A stretch of DNA of 63,669 nt from an uncultured Clostridium sp. (lineage in GTDB: Bacteria > Bacillota > Clostridia > TANB77 > CAG-508), in assembly GCA_945877035.1 (NCBI GenBank), contig CAMCQH010000007.1, positions 1 through 63,669 of the forward strand, given 5' to 3'. The notes beneath the pieces are model-generated. The model searched no databases and was not told the DNA's origin. It saw nothing but the letters and a program-made list of their open reading frames with translations. Made by a program: the position numbers and the translations under genes. How positions within the stretch are numbered: the first letter of the stretch is position 1; each line of letters starts with the position of its first letter. Positions 42,879 to 50,126 of the stretch are shown piece after piece.

Positions 42879-43946
42879 ATGCAAAAAAGAGAGAAAGGTA
42901 TTACATTGGTGGCACTCGTTATAACCATAATCATTTTATTGATATTGGCAGGAATATCAATATCAGCACTAACAAACCAAGGATTATTCACACAAGCACA
43001 AAATGCAAAAAATTTAACAGAGGAGAAAACAGCAGAGGAAAATGAAACATTGGCAAACTACTTAGAACAAATCGAAGCAATAACAGGAGGAAAACAAACA
43101 TTAGCAAGTAAAGTACAACCAGGAGACTATGTAACATATACACCAGACGATGCAAACACAACAGATATATTAAGCGAATTAACGACATATTCAGGAAGTA
43201 CAGCAAATACATCAAGTACATTAACACAAGAAGAAGGACTAAAATGGAGAGTGTTAGATGTAGTAGATGGAAAGGTAAGATTAATAAGTGCTACACCAAC
43301 AACAAAAGTAACATTATCTGGCTATAATGGATATAATAATGCAGTATATCTATTAGATAAAACATGTAAAACACTATATAGTAAAAACGGATATTCAGAA
43401 AATGTACAAAATCTAAAAATAGAAGATATACAAAATAAAATGTCAACAGATTATAGTACAATAGATTCAGATTATGGACAACCATTTACACCAACAAATA
43501 AAAAATATCCAAGTATATTTGCACAAGAAGAAGGACAAACAGTAAATGGAGGAGCAACAGGAACATTAGGATTAAGCCAACAAACAACACCAATAAACCA
43601 AACAGACGTAAATACAGCAACATCATGGACAGTCAAATATACATATTGGAAGAAAACAATGGCAGAAAGTGACTTTACAAACCCAATATATTATAATTTA
43701 TTTATAAATAATGGAAGTCCATATTCAACATATTGGATGTCATCACGTTGCGTCATTGCTAACTCTAACGGTGCTAGCTTCCGTGTGCGCGATGTGGGCT
43801 CTGGTAACGTGCGCGCTAACAGCTTGTATAGCTCTCTTGGCGACCCTAGCGGCGGTGCGTGTGCCCTTCGCCCTGTAGTAACTCTAAATTCTAATGTCCT
43901 AGTAAAATCAGGAGAAGGAACACCAGAATCAGCATATGAGATATAG
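42879..43946 (+). CDS. DGR target: prepilin-like surface protein with a variable C-type-lectin/FGE-like domain
   Basis: The 355-aa protein starts with a prepilin-like helix (KGITLVALVITIIILLILAG), an alpha stalk rich in Gln/Glu, and a domain from about residue 85 (GLKWRVLDVVDGKVRLISA, then SGYNGYNNAVYLLD) of the kind often found with formylglycine-enzyme-like or C-type-lectin-like folds. The variable region covers residues 290-332, after TYWMSSR and ending ALRP, the typical ligand-facing segment of DGR targets. A 23-residue constant tail follows. The VR segment is much richer in G+C than the rest of the gene. Expression is from its own consensus promoter beside a divergent XRE gene. Confidence 0.88.
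   Translation: MQKREKGITLVALVITIIILLILAGISISALTNQGLFTQAQNAKNLTEEKTAEENETLANYLEQIEAITGGKQTLASKVQPGDYVTYTPDDANTTDILSELTTYSGSTANTSSTLTQEEGLKWRVLDVVDGKVRLISATPTTKVTLSGYNGYNNAVYLLDKTCKTLYSKNGYSENVQNLKIEDIQNKMSTDYSTIDSDYGQPFTPTNKKYPSIFAQEEGQTVNGGATGTLGLSQQTTPINQTDVNTATSWTVKYTYWKKTMAESDFTNPIYYNLFINNGSPYSTYWMSSRCVIANSNGASFRVRDVGSGNVRANSLYSSLGDPSGGACALRPVVTLNSNVLVKSGEGTPESAYEI
43747..43874 (+). repeat. DGR variable region (VR)
   Basis: This 128-base segment aligns without gaps to the template repeat at 44831-44958. VR differs at 22 of the 37 positions where TR has A (mostly A to G, with some A to C and A to T), and at only 4 of the other 91 positions. Changed codons are mostly AAC/AAT in TR, giving Ile293, Gly298, Ser300, Arg302, Asp305, Gly307, Arg312, Ser315, Ser318, Leu320 and others in VR. 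The last 13 bases (TGCCCTTCGCCCT) are identical in both copies and fit an initiation-of-mutagenic-homing site. Confidence 0.95.
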
Positions 43947-44032
43947 GTGGTAGAGAGAAAAATGCAGTAAAAATACACCAAGAAGGCCTTTGGACTTCTC
44001 GGGATAACCGCGAATTTTAAACCCCAAGGAAT

Positions 44033-44476
44033 ATGAGTGTAACAAATATAGTAAAAAATATAAAACAAATACATCCAGAATATATAGCATTAATAAAGAT
44101 AGGAAAGTTTTATTATAGTTATGGAAAAGATGCGTATATAATTTCATATATTTTCAATTACAAAATAAAAAAAGTAGAAGAAAATGTATGTGTATGCGCA
44201 TTTCCTGTATCTGTAACCAAAAAAGTATTAGCAAAATTAGAAGAAAATAAAATTAATTATTTATTAATAGATAGAAGAAATAATTATGATGTAGATGAAA
44301 AATCTGATAATAAAAATCTAAATAAATATGATATTTTCTTTGAAAAAGCTAAAAAGTATATAAATTTAAAAAATAGAATAGATAATATTTATGATTACTT
44401 AATCTCTAATATGGAAAATGAAAAAGAACTTATAAAACAAATAGAAAACTTAATAAATGAAAGAAGAAAAATTTAA
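44033..44476 (+). CDS. DGR accessory MutS-domain-I-like protein (MSL), copy 2
   Basis: The 147-aa protein is a shorter paralogue of the one at 41981. Residues 14-85 follow the MutS domain I order: HPEYIALIKIGKFYYSYGKDA, a helix, V-C-V-C-A-F-P-V in place of AGVP, and VLAKLEENKINYLLIDRR in the place of the ...GYKVAICEQ strand. The tail is helical. It lies 86 bases after the target stop and overlaps the Avd-like gene by 20 bases, so both belong to the DGR operon. A mismatch- or nucleic-acid-binding role in retrohoming is an inference. Confidence 0.65.
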   Translation: MSVTNIVKNIKQIHPEYIALIKIGKFYYSYGKDAYIISYIFNYKIKKVEENVCVCAFPVSVTKKVLAKLEENKINYLLIDRRNNYDVDEKSDNKNLNKYDIFFEKAKKYINLKNRIDNIYDYLISNMENEKELIKQIENLINERRKI

Positions 44477-44807
44477 AATATTAAATTATATTAGAGAATT
44501 AATAGTAAACATAGATAAAAATATGGAAAACTTTCCTAAAAAAGATATAGAGCTAAAAAACAGAATAAGAAACAATAGTTATGATTTATTAGAATTAGCA
44601 TATAAGGCTAATTCTACAACAAATATTGAAAATAAACAAAAACTATTAGAAGAAATAATAGCAAAAATAAAAATAATAGATTTTTTGTTAAATCTATGTT
44701 ATGACAAGCAAATAATAAATTCAAAAAGATATGTAAAATTCGGAGAAAAAATAGATGACATTTTAAAATACACAATAGGTTGGATGAAGTCATTAAATAA
44801 TAATTAA
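44457..44807 (+). CDS. avd: Avd-like accessory variability protein
   Basis: The 116-aa basic protein is a four-helix-bundle type: KFKILNYIRELIVNIDKNME, LKNRIRNNSYDLLELAYKAN, KQKLLEEIIAKIKIIDFLLNL and the last helix with YVKFGEKIDDILKYTIGWMKS. The pattern (F...Y...R.L......P......L..I......L.......) matches the bAvd/23S-intervening-sequence family. In characterised DGRs Avd forms a pentamer that binds the reverse transcriptase and template RNA and is needed for mutagenic cDNA synthesis. It overlaps the preceding gene and is followed directly by TR. Confidence 0.85.
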   Translation: MKEEKFKILNYIRELIVNIDKNMENFPKKDIELKNRIRNNSYDLLELAYKANSTTNIENKQKLLEEIIAKIKIIDFLLNLCYDKQIINSKRYVKFGEKIDDILKYTIGWMKSLNNN

Positions 44808-44830
44808 TAAAATAGGGCATGGTTGAAAAG

Positions 44831-44958
44831 GTTGCGTTAATGCTAACTCTGACAATGCTAACTTCAATGTGCGTAATGTGAACTCTGGTAACGTGAACGC
44901 TAACAACTTGTATAACTCTAATGACAACCCTAACAGCAATGGGTATGCCCTTCGCCCT
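44831..44958 (+). repeat. DGR template repeat (TR)
   Basis: 128 bases matching VR, with 37 adenines concentrated in 16 AAC/AAT triplets when read in the VR frame; four more adenine-bearing triplets (GAC, GAC, AGC, TAT) are also altered in VR. The non-A letters are kept almost unchanged, and the segment is far less A+T-rich than its surroundings. Between the AAY triplets are GCT, TCT, GTG, CCT and similar codons that keep the protein scaffold constant. Confidence 0.95.
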
Positions 44959-45118
44959 CATAGCTTCTATACACTGTGGTTATACAATTATAAATTGTAT
45001 AAGAGATAATATAGAAACAAACCATGTCCTTTAGTTTAAAAAACTATAAAATAAAAAAAGATAAATATATTTGTGAGTAAAATAAAATTGAAAAGGAGTA
45101 TATTTTAGAACTGTTTTT

Positions 45119-45149
45119 AGTAGTAAATATCATAGATTTACTACTTTTT
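45119..45149 (+). terminator. Terminator or attenuator between TR and the reverse transcriptase
   Basis: AGTAGTAAAT (45119-45128) pairs perfectly with ATTTACTACT (45136-45145), followed by TTTTTGTTTT. It could end a separate TR transcript or limit RT expression. Confidence 0.7.
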
Positions 45150-45167
45150 GTTTTAAAATAAAAAAAT

Positions 45168-46118
45168 ATGAAAAGAAAAAATAATTTATATCAAGAAATT
45201 TGTAAAATGGAAAATATAATATCAGCATTTGATGAAGTATGTAAAAATGTAAAAAATAAAAACAAAGTACAAAACTATAAACAATATAAATGTATTTATA
45301 TATCAAGAATATATAATATATTAAATAGTAAAACATATGAAGTTGGAAAATATAATGTTTTTACAATATATGACCCAAAACAAAGAAGAATAGTAAGCCA
45401 AAACTTACAAGATAAAGTTATAAATCATTTAGTAGCAAGACACATTTTATATCCATCAATAATGCCATGCTTAATAGACCAAAACGTGGCAAGTAGAAAA
45501 GGTATGGGAACACATAAAGGATTAGAATATTCAAAAGAATATAACAGAAAGTGTAAAATTAAGCATAAAGATTATTATATATTAAAATGTGATGTTTCAA
45601 AATTTTTTGCAAGTATAGATAAAGAAATATTAAAAGAAAAGCTAAAAAGAAAGATAAAAGATAAAGATGCAATAGACATAGTATTTAAAATAATAGATAG
45701 TGAAGAAAATGGTTTATGCATTGGAACAATGACAAGTCAAGCATTAGCTATATTTTATTTGAATGATTTAGACCATTACATAAAAGAAGTATTAAAAATT
45801 AAATACTATGTTAGATACCAAGATGATTTTTTATTATTTAATGAATCAAAAGAATATTTGAAATATTGTTTTGAAAAAATTAAAGATTTTTTAGAGAAAG
45901 AACATTTAAAGTTAAATGGAAAAAGTAGAATATATAAAAACACTAATAATTTTATATTTTTAGGTAGAAATAACAAAGGGAAATATGCAAGATATAGAAA
46001 TATAAAACGAAAGATAAAGTATAGGAGATATTTGTATAATTGCAATAAAATAAATTTGATGCAATATATAAATACGATAGAATGTTATAAAAATATAACA
46101 AAAGTAAATAAATATTAG
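45168..46118 (+). CDS. DGR reverse transcriptase
   Basis: The 316-aa protein is an RT with the DGR-specific form of motif 4: IGTMTSQ at residues 185-191 (group II and retron enzymes usually have QGxxxSP). Other motifs are CDVSKFFASID (motif 3, catalytic D142), the YQDD active site at 217-220, and FIFLGRN (motif 7). There is no maturase, endonuclease or protease domain, and the length is normal for DGR RTs. It reads the template RNA into A-mutagenised cDNA that replaces VR. The ribosome site is weak, which suggests low expression. It is the last gene of the DGR. Confidence 0.95.
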   Translation: MKRKNNLYQEICKMENIISAFDEVCKNVKNKNKVQNYKQYKCIYISRIYNILNSKTYEVGKYNVFTIYDPKQRRIVSQNLQDKVINHLVARHILYPSIMPCLIDQNVASRKGMGTHKGLEYSKEYNRKCKIKHKDYYILKCDVSKFFASIDKEILKEKLKRKIKDKDAIDIVFKIIDSEENGLCIGTMTSQALAIFYLNDLDHYIKEVLKIKYYVRYQDDFLLFNESKEYLKYCFEKIKDFLEKEHLKLNGKSRIYKNTNNFIFLGRNNKGKYARYRNIKRKIKYRRYLYNCNKINLMQYINTIECYKNITKVNKY

Positions 46119-46199
46119 AAAAATTGCCTATTGCATTTTTCAAATTTATATGATAAAATACCCAAGTAATAAAAAGAAAACCACAGGGAGGAATTATAA

Positions 46200-46448
46200 A
46201 TGGAAATAGTAAGAACAATATTAACAGTGATATATTTTATAATAGCACTAACAGTAATAGTATTAGCATTAATACAAACAAAGGAAGATTCAGGAATATC
46301 ACAAACAATAACAGGATCTTCAACAAACAACTTCTATGAAAAAAACAAAGGTAGAACAAAAGAAGGAAAACAAAAAAGATTAATGATAATATCATCAATT
46401 GTATTTGCAGTTTTAACAATAGTATTAGGAATATTATATTTAGCATAA
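46200..46448 (+). CDS. secG: Preprotein translocase subunit SecG
   Basis: The 82-aa protein has two membrane helices (about residues 3-24 and 60-80) joined by the typical SecG loop (IQTKEDSGISQTITGSSTNNFYEKNKGRT). It is a subunit of the SecYEG channel. It is followed by a terminator and then rnr; secG-rnr is the common Firmicutes order. GGGAGG precedes the start. Confidence 0.92.
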   Translation: MEIVRTILTVIYFIIALTVIVLALIQTKEDSGISQTITGSSTNNFYEKNKGRTKEGKQKRLMIISSIVFAVLTIVLGILYLA

Positions 46449-46450
46449 AA

Positions 46451-46480
46451 AGAAGCAAGTTTTAGCACTTGCTTCATTTT
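46451..46480 (+). terminator. Rho-independent terminator after secG
   Basis: GAAGCAAGT pairs with ACTTGCTTC around a 6-base loop and is followed by ATTTTTG, directly after the secG stop. Confidence 0.8.
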
Positions 46481-46533
46481 TGTTGTAGAATAACAAATAA
46501 AATGGTATAATAACACCTGAAGGGATGAAAAAA

Positions 46534-48666
46534 ATGATAGATAAAAAAGATATTATTTTAGAATTTATGAAAGATGAAAATTACACTCCAATGAAAGCAA
46601 AAGAAATAGCAATAATATTAGGAGTACCAAAAAAAGAGTATAACCAATTCATACAAATTTTAAAAGAGTTAGAAGAAAACTACAAAATAGTAAAAAATAA
46701 AAAGAACAGATATAGGATAATAGGAGAAAATTTTCAAGAAGGGATATATAGAAAAAATCAAAAAGGATTCGGATTTGTTAAAATAGAAAACCAAGAAGAT
46801 GAAATATATATATCAAAAGAAAATTCATTAAGAGCATTAAATGGAGATAGAGTTTTAGTAGAAATAATAGAAGAAAAAAATAAAATAAAAAATGCAGAAG
46901 GAAAGATTAAAAAAATTATAAAACATGAAAAAGATACAGTAGTTGGAACATTTCAAAAAAGTGAAAATTTTGGATTTGTTGTACCAGATGACAAAAGTTT
47001 AGGAACAGATATATTTATATCAAAAAGCAATTTTGGAAAAGCAAGAAATGGGCACAAAGTATTAGTTCAAATAACAAAATATCCAGAAAAAGGGAAGAAT
47101 GCAGAAGGAAAAATAATAGAAATATTAGGAGACCCAAACCAAGCTGGTGTAGACATGCTATCACTAATAAAAGAATACAACTTACCATCCACATTTCCTG
47201 AACAAGTTGTGGAAGAAGCAAAGAAATTTGGCGATAAAATAGACCCAAAAGATATACCAAATAGAGTAGACTGCAGGGGAGATATAATTTTTACAATAGA
47301 TGGAGAAGATGCAAAAGATTTAGATGATGCAGTAAGAGTTACAAAATTAGAAAACGGAAATTATAAATTAGATGTGCATATAGCAGATGTAAGCTATTAT
47401 GTAAGAGAAGGAAGTTTGTTAGATAAAGAAGCACAAATAAGAGGAACAAGTATATATATGCTTTCAAGAGTAATACCAATGCTTCCAAGAGAATTATCAA
47501 ATGGAATATGTAGCTTAAACGCAGGAGAAGATAGATTTACATTATCATGCTCAATGGAAATAGATTCAAAAGGAAAAACAATATCAGTAGAAGTTTATAA
47601 AGGAATAATAAATGTAACTGAAAGAATGAATTATCATGATGTACAAAAAATATTAGACAAATCAGATGAACAAGTACTAAAAAAATACGAAAAATATATT
47701 GCAGATTTTGAACTAATGGCAGAACTTGCAACTATTCTAAAAAATAGAAGATTAGAACAAGGATATCTAAATTTAGACATACCAGAAAGCAAAATAGATT
47801 TAGACCAAGATGGAAGAGCAATCAATGTAGGAAAATATGAAACAAGTTTTAGTAATGAAATAATTGAACAATTTATGCTTAGTAGCAATGAAGCAATAGC
47901 AGAAAAATTTTATTGGTTAGAAGCACCATTTATTTACAGAGTACATGAAGACCCAGATATAGACAAAGTAAAAGATTTAAATAAATTTTTATTTAACTTT
48001 GGACTAAAAATAAAAACTACAAATGATAAAGTATATCCAACAGAAGTATCAAAAATACTAGAAGAAATAAAAGGTAAAGAAGAAGAAAAAGTAGTATCAA
48101 CTTTAATATTAAGAACATTAAAAGTTGCAAAATACGAATCAGAAAATAAAGGACACTTTGGAATAGCAAGTAAATATTATTGCCATTTTACATCACCAAT
48201 AAGAAGATATCCAGACTTATTTATACACAGAATAATATCAAAATACTTAGAAGAAAATTATGTTGTAGATGAAAAATGGATAGAAGAATACCAAGAAAAA
48301 GCGACACAAAGGGCAACTTCTTCATCAGAAAGAGAAAAGGTAGCAACAAAAGTTGAAAGAGACAGCGAAGATTTGAAAAAAGCTGAATATATGGAAAACA
48401 AAATCGGAGAAGAATACGAAGGAATTGTATCATCAGTTACTCAATTTGGAATTTTTGTTGAACTTGAAAATACAGTTGAAGGCTTAATTAGATTTGAAAA
48501 TTTAGGCGATGAATACTTTATTTATGATGAAGAGAGAAAGAGATTAATTGGAGAAAGAACGAATAAGACTTATAAAATTGGAGATAAAGTTAAAATCAGA
48601 GTTATTTCAGCTAATAAAATGCTAAGACAAATTGATTTTGAAATCATAGATAAAAATAGGGATTAG
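46534..48666 (+). CDS. rnr: Ribonuclease R
   Basis: The protein (710 aa from ATG 46534) has an N-terminal winged-helix region, two cold-shock domains (with RKNQKGFGFVKIE and KSENFGFVVPDD), the catalytic RNB domain (TIDGEDAKDLDDAVRV with its four Asp, then HFTSPIRRYPDL) and a C-terminal S1 domain (YEGIVSSVTQFGIFVELENTVEGLI). It is a processive 3'-5' exoribonuclease for structured RNA. GAAGGG abuts ATG 46525, so ATG 46534 is the better start. smpB is not next; a small membrane protein is. Confidence 0.95.
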   Translation: MIDKKDIILEFMKDENYTPMKAKEIAIILGVPKKEYNQFIQILKELEENYKIVKNKKNRYRIIGENFQEGIYRKNQKGFGFVKIENQEDEIYISKENSLRALNGDRVLVEIIEEKNKIKNAEGKIKKIIKHEKDTVVGTFQKSENFGFVVPDDKSLGTDIFISKSNFGKARNGHKVLVQITKYPEKGKNAEGKIIEILGDPNQAGVDMLSLIKEYNLPSTFPEQVVEEAKKFGDKIDPKDIPNRVDCRGDIIFTIDGEDAKDLDDAVRVTKLENGNYKLDVHIADVSYYVREGSLLDKEAQIRGTSIYMLSRVIPMLPRELSNGICSLNAGEDRFTLSCSMEIDSKGKTISVEVYKGIINVTERMNYHDVQKILDKSDEQVLKKYEKYIADFELMAELATILKNRRLEQGYLNLDIPESKIDLDQDGRAINVGKYETSFSNEIIEQFMLSSNEAIAEKFYWLEAPFIYRVHEDPDIDKVKDLNKFLFNFGLKIKTTNDKVYPTEVSKILEEIKGKEEEKVVSTLILRTLKVAKYESENKGHFGIASKYYCHFTSPIRRYPDLFIHRIISKYLEENYVVDEKWIEEYQEKATQRATSSSEREKVATKVERDSEDLKKAEYMENKIGEEYEGIVSSVTQFGIFVELENTVEGLIRFENLGDEYFIYDEERKRLIGERTNKTYKIGDKVKIRVISANKMLRQIDFEIIDKNRD

Positions 48667-48690
48667 GGACCATGTCTTTAATTCCTATTT

Positions 48691-48867
48691 TCATCTAAAA
48701 AATACTATAATATTTGCAAACACAACTCCTAAAATAGAAAAGCAAATAACAGCAATTCCACCAGATTTATTATTTTCAGTATTAATTTCATATATTCCAT
48801 AAAAAATAGTTTTAATCAAAATAAAAATAGTAACAGCAATAAAAATAAAATGATATAAAAAATTCAT
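48691..48867 (-). CDS. Small two-helix membrane protein (58 aa)
   Basis: The frame from ATG 48867 encodes two hydrophobic helices (about residues 4-26 and 38-57) joined by YEINTENNKSGG. A GGAGG lies 6 bases upstream of that ATG, so the in-frame ATG at 48879, which overlaps the ribosome site, is not the start. The family is not recognised. It sits between rnr and the ger operon. Confidence 0.55.
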   Translation of the reverse strand: MNFLYHFIFIAVTIFILIKTIFYGIYEINTENNKSGGIAVICFSILGVVFANIIVFFR

Positions 48868-48892
48868 GCTAACCTCCATAAAAAAATTGATT

Positions 48893-48948
48893 AAGGACTG
48901 TCCCTTTATCCCTTCAAAAAGGGATTTTTAGGAACGTCCCCAAATCCC
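48893..48948. repeat. GGGAC-type hairpin spacer before gerC
   Basis: ATCCCTT pairs with AAGGGAT around a short loop with TTTTT after it, and the outer GGACTGTCCC...GAACGTCCCC sequences resemble the palindromes at 27.2 and 40.6 kb. It probably ends the ger operon and the small gene. Confidence 0.5.
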
Positions 48949-48962
48949 CCCCAATGCTATTT

Positions 48963-50126
48963 TTAAGTCTGAGTCAATAAAAATCCAGAATCCATAACAG
49001 TATTAACTTCAACATCGAAAGTACAATTCTTATAATTATCTAACCAATTATAATTATCAAATTCAGTAGATGTACTAAATTTAGAAAGAGCATATGATCC
49101 AAACCCATTTATATCGCTTTCGAAGACTGTAGAAGTCTTATATAGATAGCTAGAAAACTGACTTTCTAAATAATTATTGCACGAATTTGAAATAGAATTT
49201 AGTACATCAATATTAAGATATTGAGAGTCTCTACTCATAGAATAAATCTTTCCAGAAAACTCTAATTTCATTTTTATATAAGGAGCACCATTAACAAAAG
49301 ATACATCAATATTATGAGTAGTATTAGGTGTTAGATAAATATCAATTTTAGAATTAATTTCTTGTGGATCTGGAATAGAAACAAGAAAGCTATCAACACT
49401 TTCTTTTAGATTTAAAAAGCAAATTGTTTCAATAGCATTTAATTCACCAACAAGTTCAGCATTTTTAAATACAGCAAGACCAATATTTTGAGTTTCTCTT
49501 TCACCTGTTATTGGACTTTCATCTATACTACCTAAAATTGCATAAGGAGAACAATAATTACAAACTAATGCATTAAAAAAATCACCAATAGTTGCATTAC
49601 AAGTATATCCGGTGTACTCACTAGTATTAGGAAAAATTTCATAATATTTTGGAATTAAATTTTCCAAACTTGGAACAGAATTTTCTATATAATATTTAGT
49701 ATTACATTTACTAACAACAATATTAGCAGAAGGCCTTACTTGTACTTCATTTATCAAGGAATAGACTTCATCAGAAATTCCTTCTTTTGCTAATTCCTCT
49801 GAAAAAATAATGAGTTTACAATGAGAAAGATTAACTTTTCTTCCCAAATATGCATTCATTAGATTTATTCCATTTGTTATAGAAGAACAGTCTACACTAT
49901 TTAGTACAGGAGTTGTTTCTACTGACCCCTCACCACTAGGGGAAGGTGCTAAAAATTCAAAAGTTACTTTTAATTTGTTGGAGTCAGATTTATCAATTCC
50001 TATTGCAATAGCAAATGCAGAATTATCTATATTAAGAGAATTGTATGATGCAGAAAAACTAGAAACAAATATAATAATTAATACTATTGTAAAAATTTTT
50101 TTAAATATATTACTAATTTTTCTCAC
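48963..50126 (-). CDS. gerC: Ger(x)C-family spore germination protein, without a lipobox cysteine
   Basis: The 387-aa protein matches the GerAC family (DNSAFAIAIGIDKSD near the start, CKLIIFSEELAKEGI, and the long C-terminal domain). Family members are usually lipoproteins with a Cys just after the signal peptide. Here the signal helix ends FVSSFSASYNSLNIDN, and no Cys occurs in the first 40 residues, so lipid attachment seems lost. It is the last gene of the gerA-gerB-gerC operon and overlaps gerB by 14 bases. Confidence 0.85.
   Translation of the reverse strand: MRKISNIFKKIFTIVLIIIFVSSFSASYNSLNIDNSAFAIAIGIDKSDSNKLKVTFEFLAPSPSGEGSVETTPVLNSVDCSSITNGINLMNAYLGRKVNLSHCKLIIFSEELAKEGISDEVYSLINEVQVRPSANIVVSKCNTKYYIENSVPSLENLIPKYYEIFPNTSEYTGYTCNATIGDFFNALVCNYCSPYAILGSIDESPITGERETQNIGLAVFKNAELVGELNAIETICFLNLKESVDSFLVSIPDPQEINSKIDIYLTPNTTHNIDVSFVNGAPYIKMKLEFSGKIYSMSRDSQYLNIDVLNSISNSCNNYLESQFSSYLYKTSTVFESDINGFGSYALSKFSTSTEFDNYNWLDNYKNCTFDVEVNTVMDSGFLLTQT

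Larger units (their letters stand above)
44808..45167 (+). ncRNA. DGR template RNA region
   Basis: The 360-base spacer between avd and the reverse transcriptase has no gene. It contains TR, an 11-bp long-range pairing that encloses TR (44814-44824 with 45020-45030, one G-U), a TATACAATT/AATTGTATA hairpin (44981-45001) and a terminator-like hairpin (45119-45149) just before the RT gene. In known systems the RNA that spans TR and the avd-RT spacer is the template and scaffold for reverse transcription. Confidence 0.75.

Noticed and set aside
43691-44074. Long open frame on the minus strand across VR (about 127 codons)
   Set aside because: It is the shadow of the GC-richer VR segment; it has no ribosome site and no family resemblance, and DGR mutagenesis would scramble it.
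19396-46118. Integrated conjugative element or prophage bringing the VirD4-like gene and the DGR
   Set aside because: No integrase, relaxase, capsid, portal or terminase gene is visible, and the genes between are ordinary chromosomal ones.
45168-46118. Group II intron or retron reverse transcriptase
   Set aside because: Motif 4 is IGTMTSQ, there is no maturase or HNH domain, no intron RNA or msr/msd region is seen, and a matching VR/TR pair is present.
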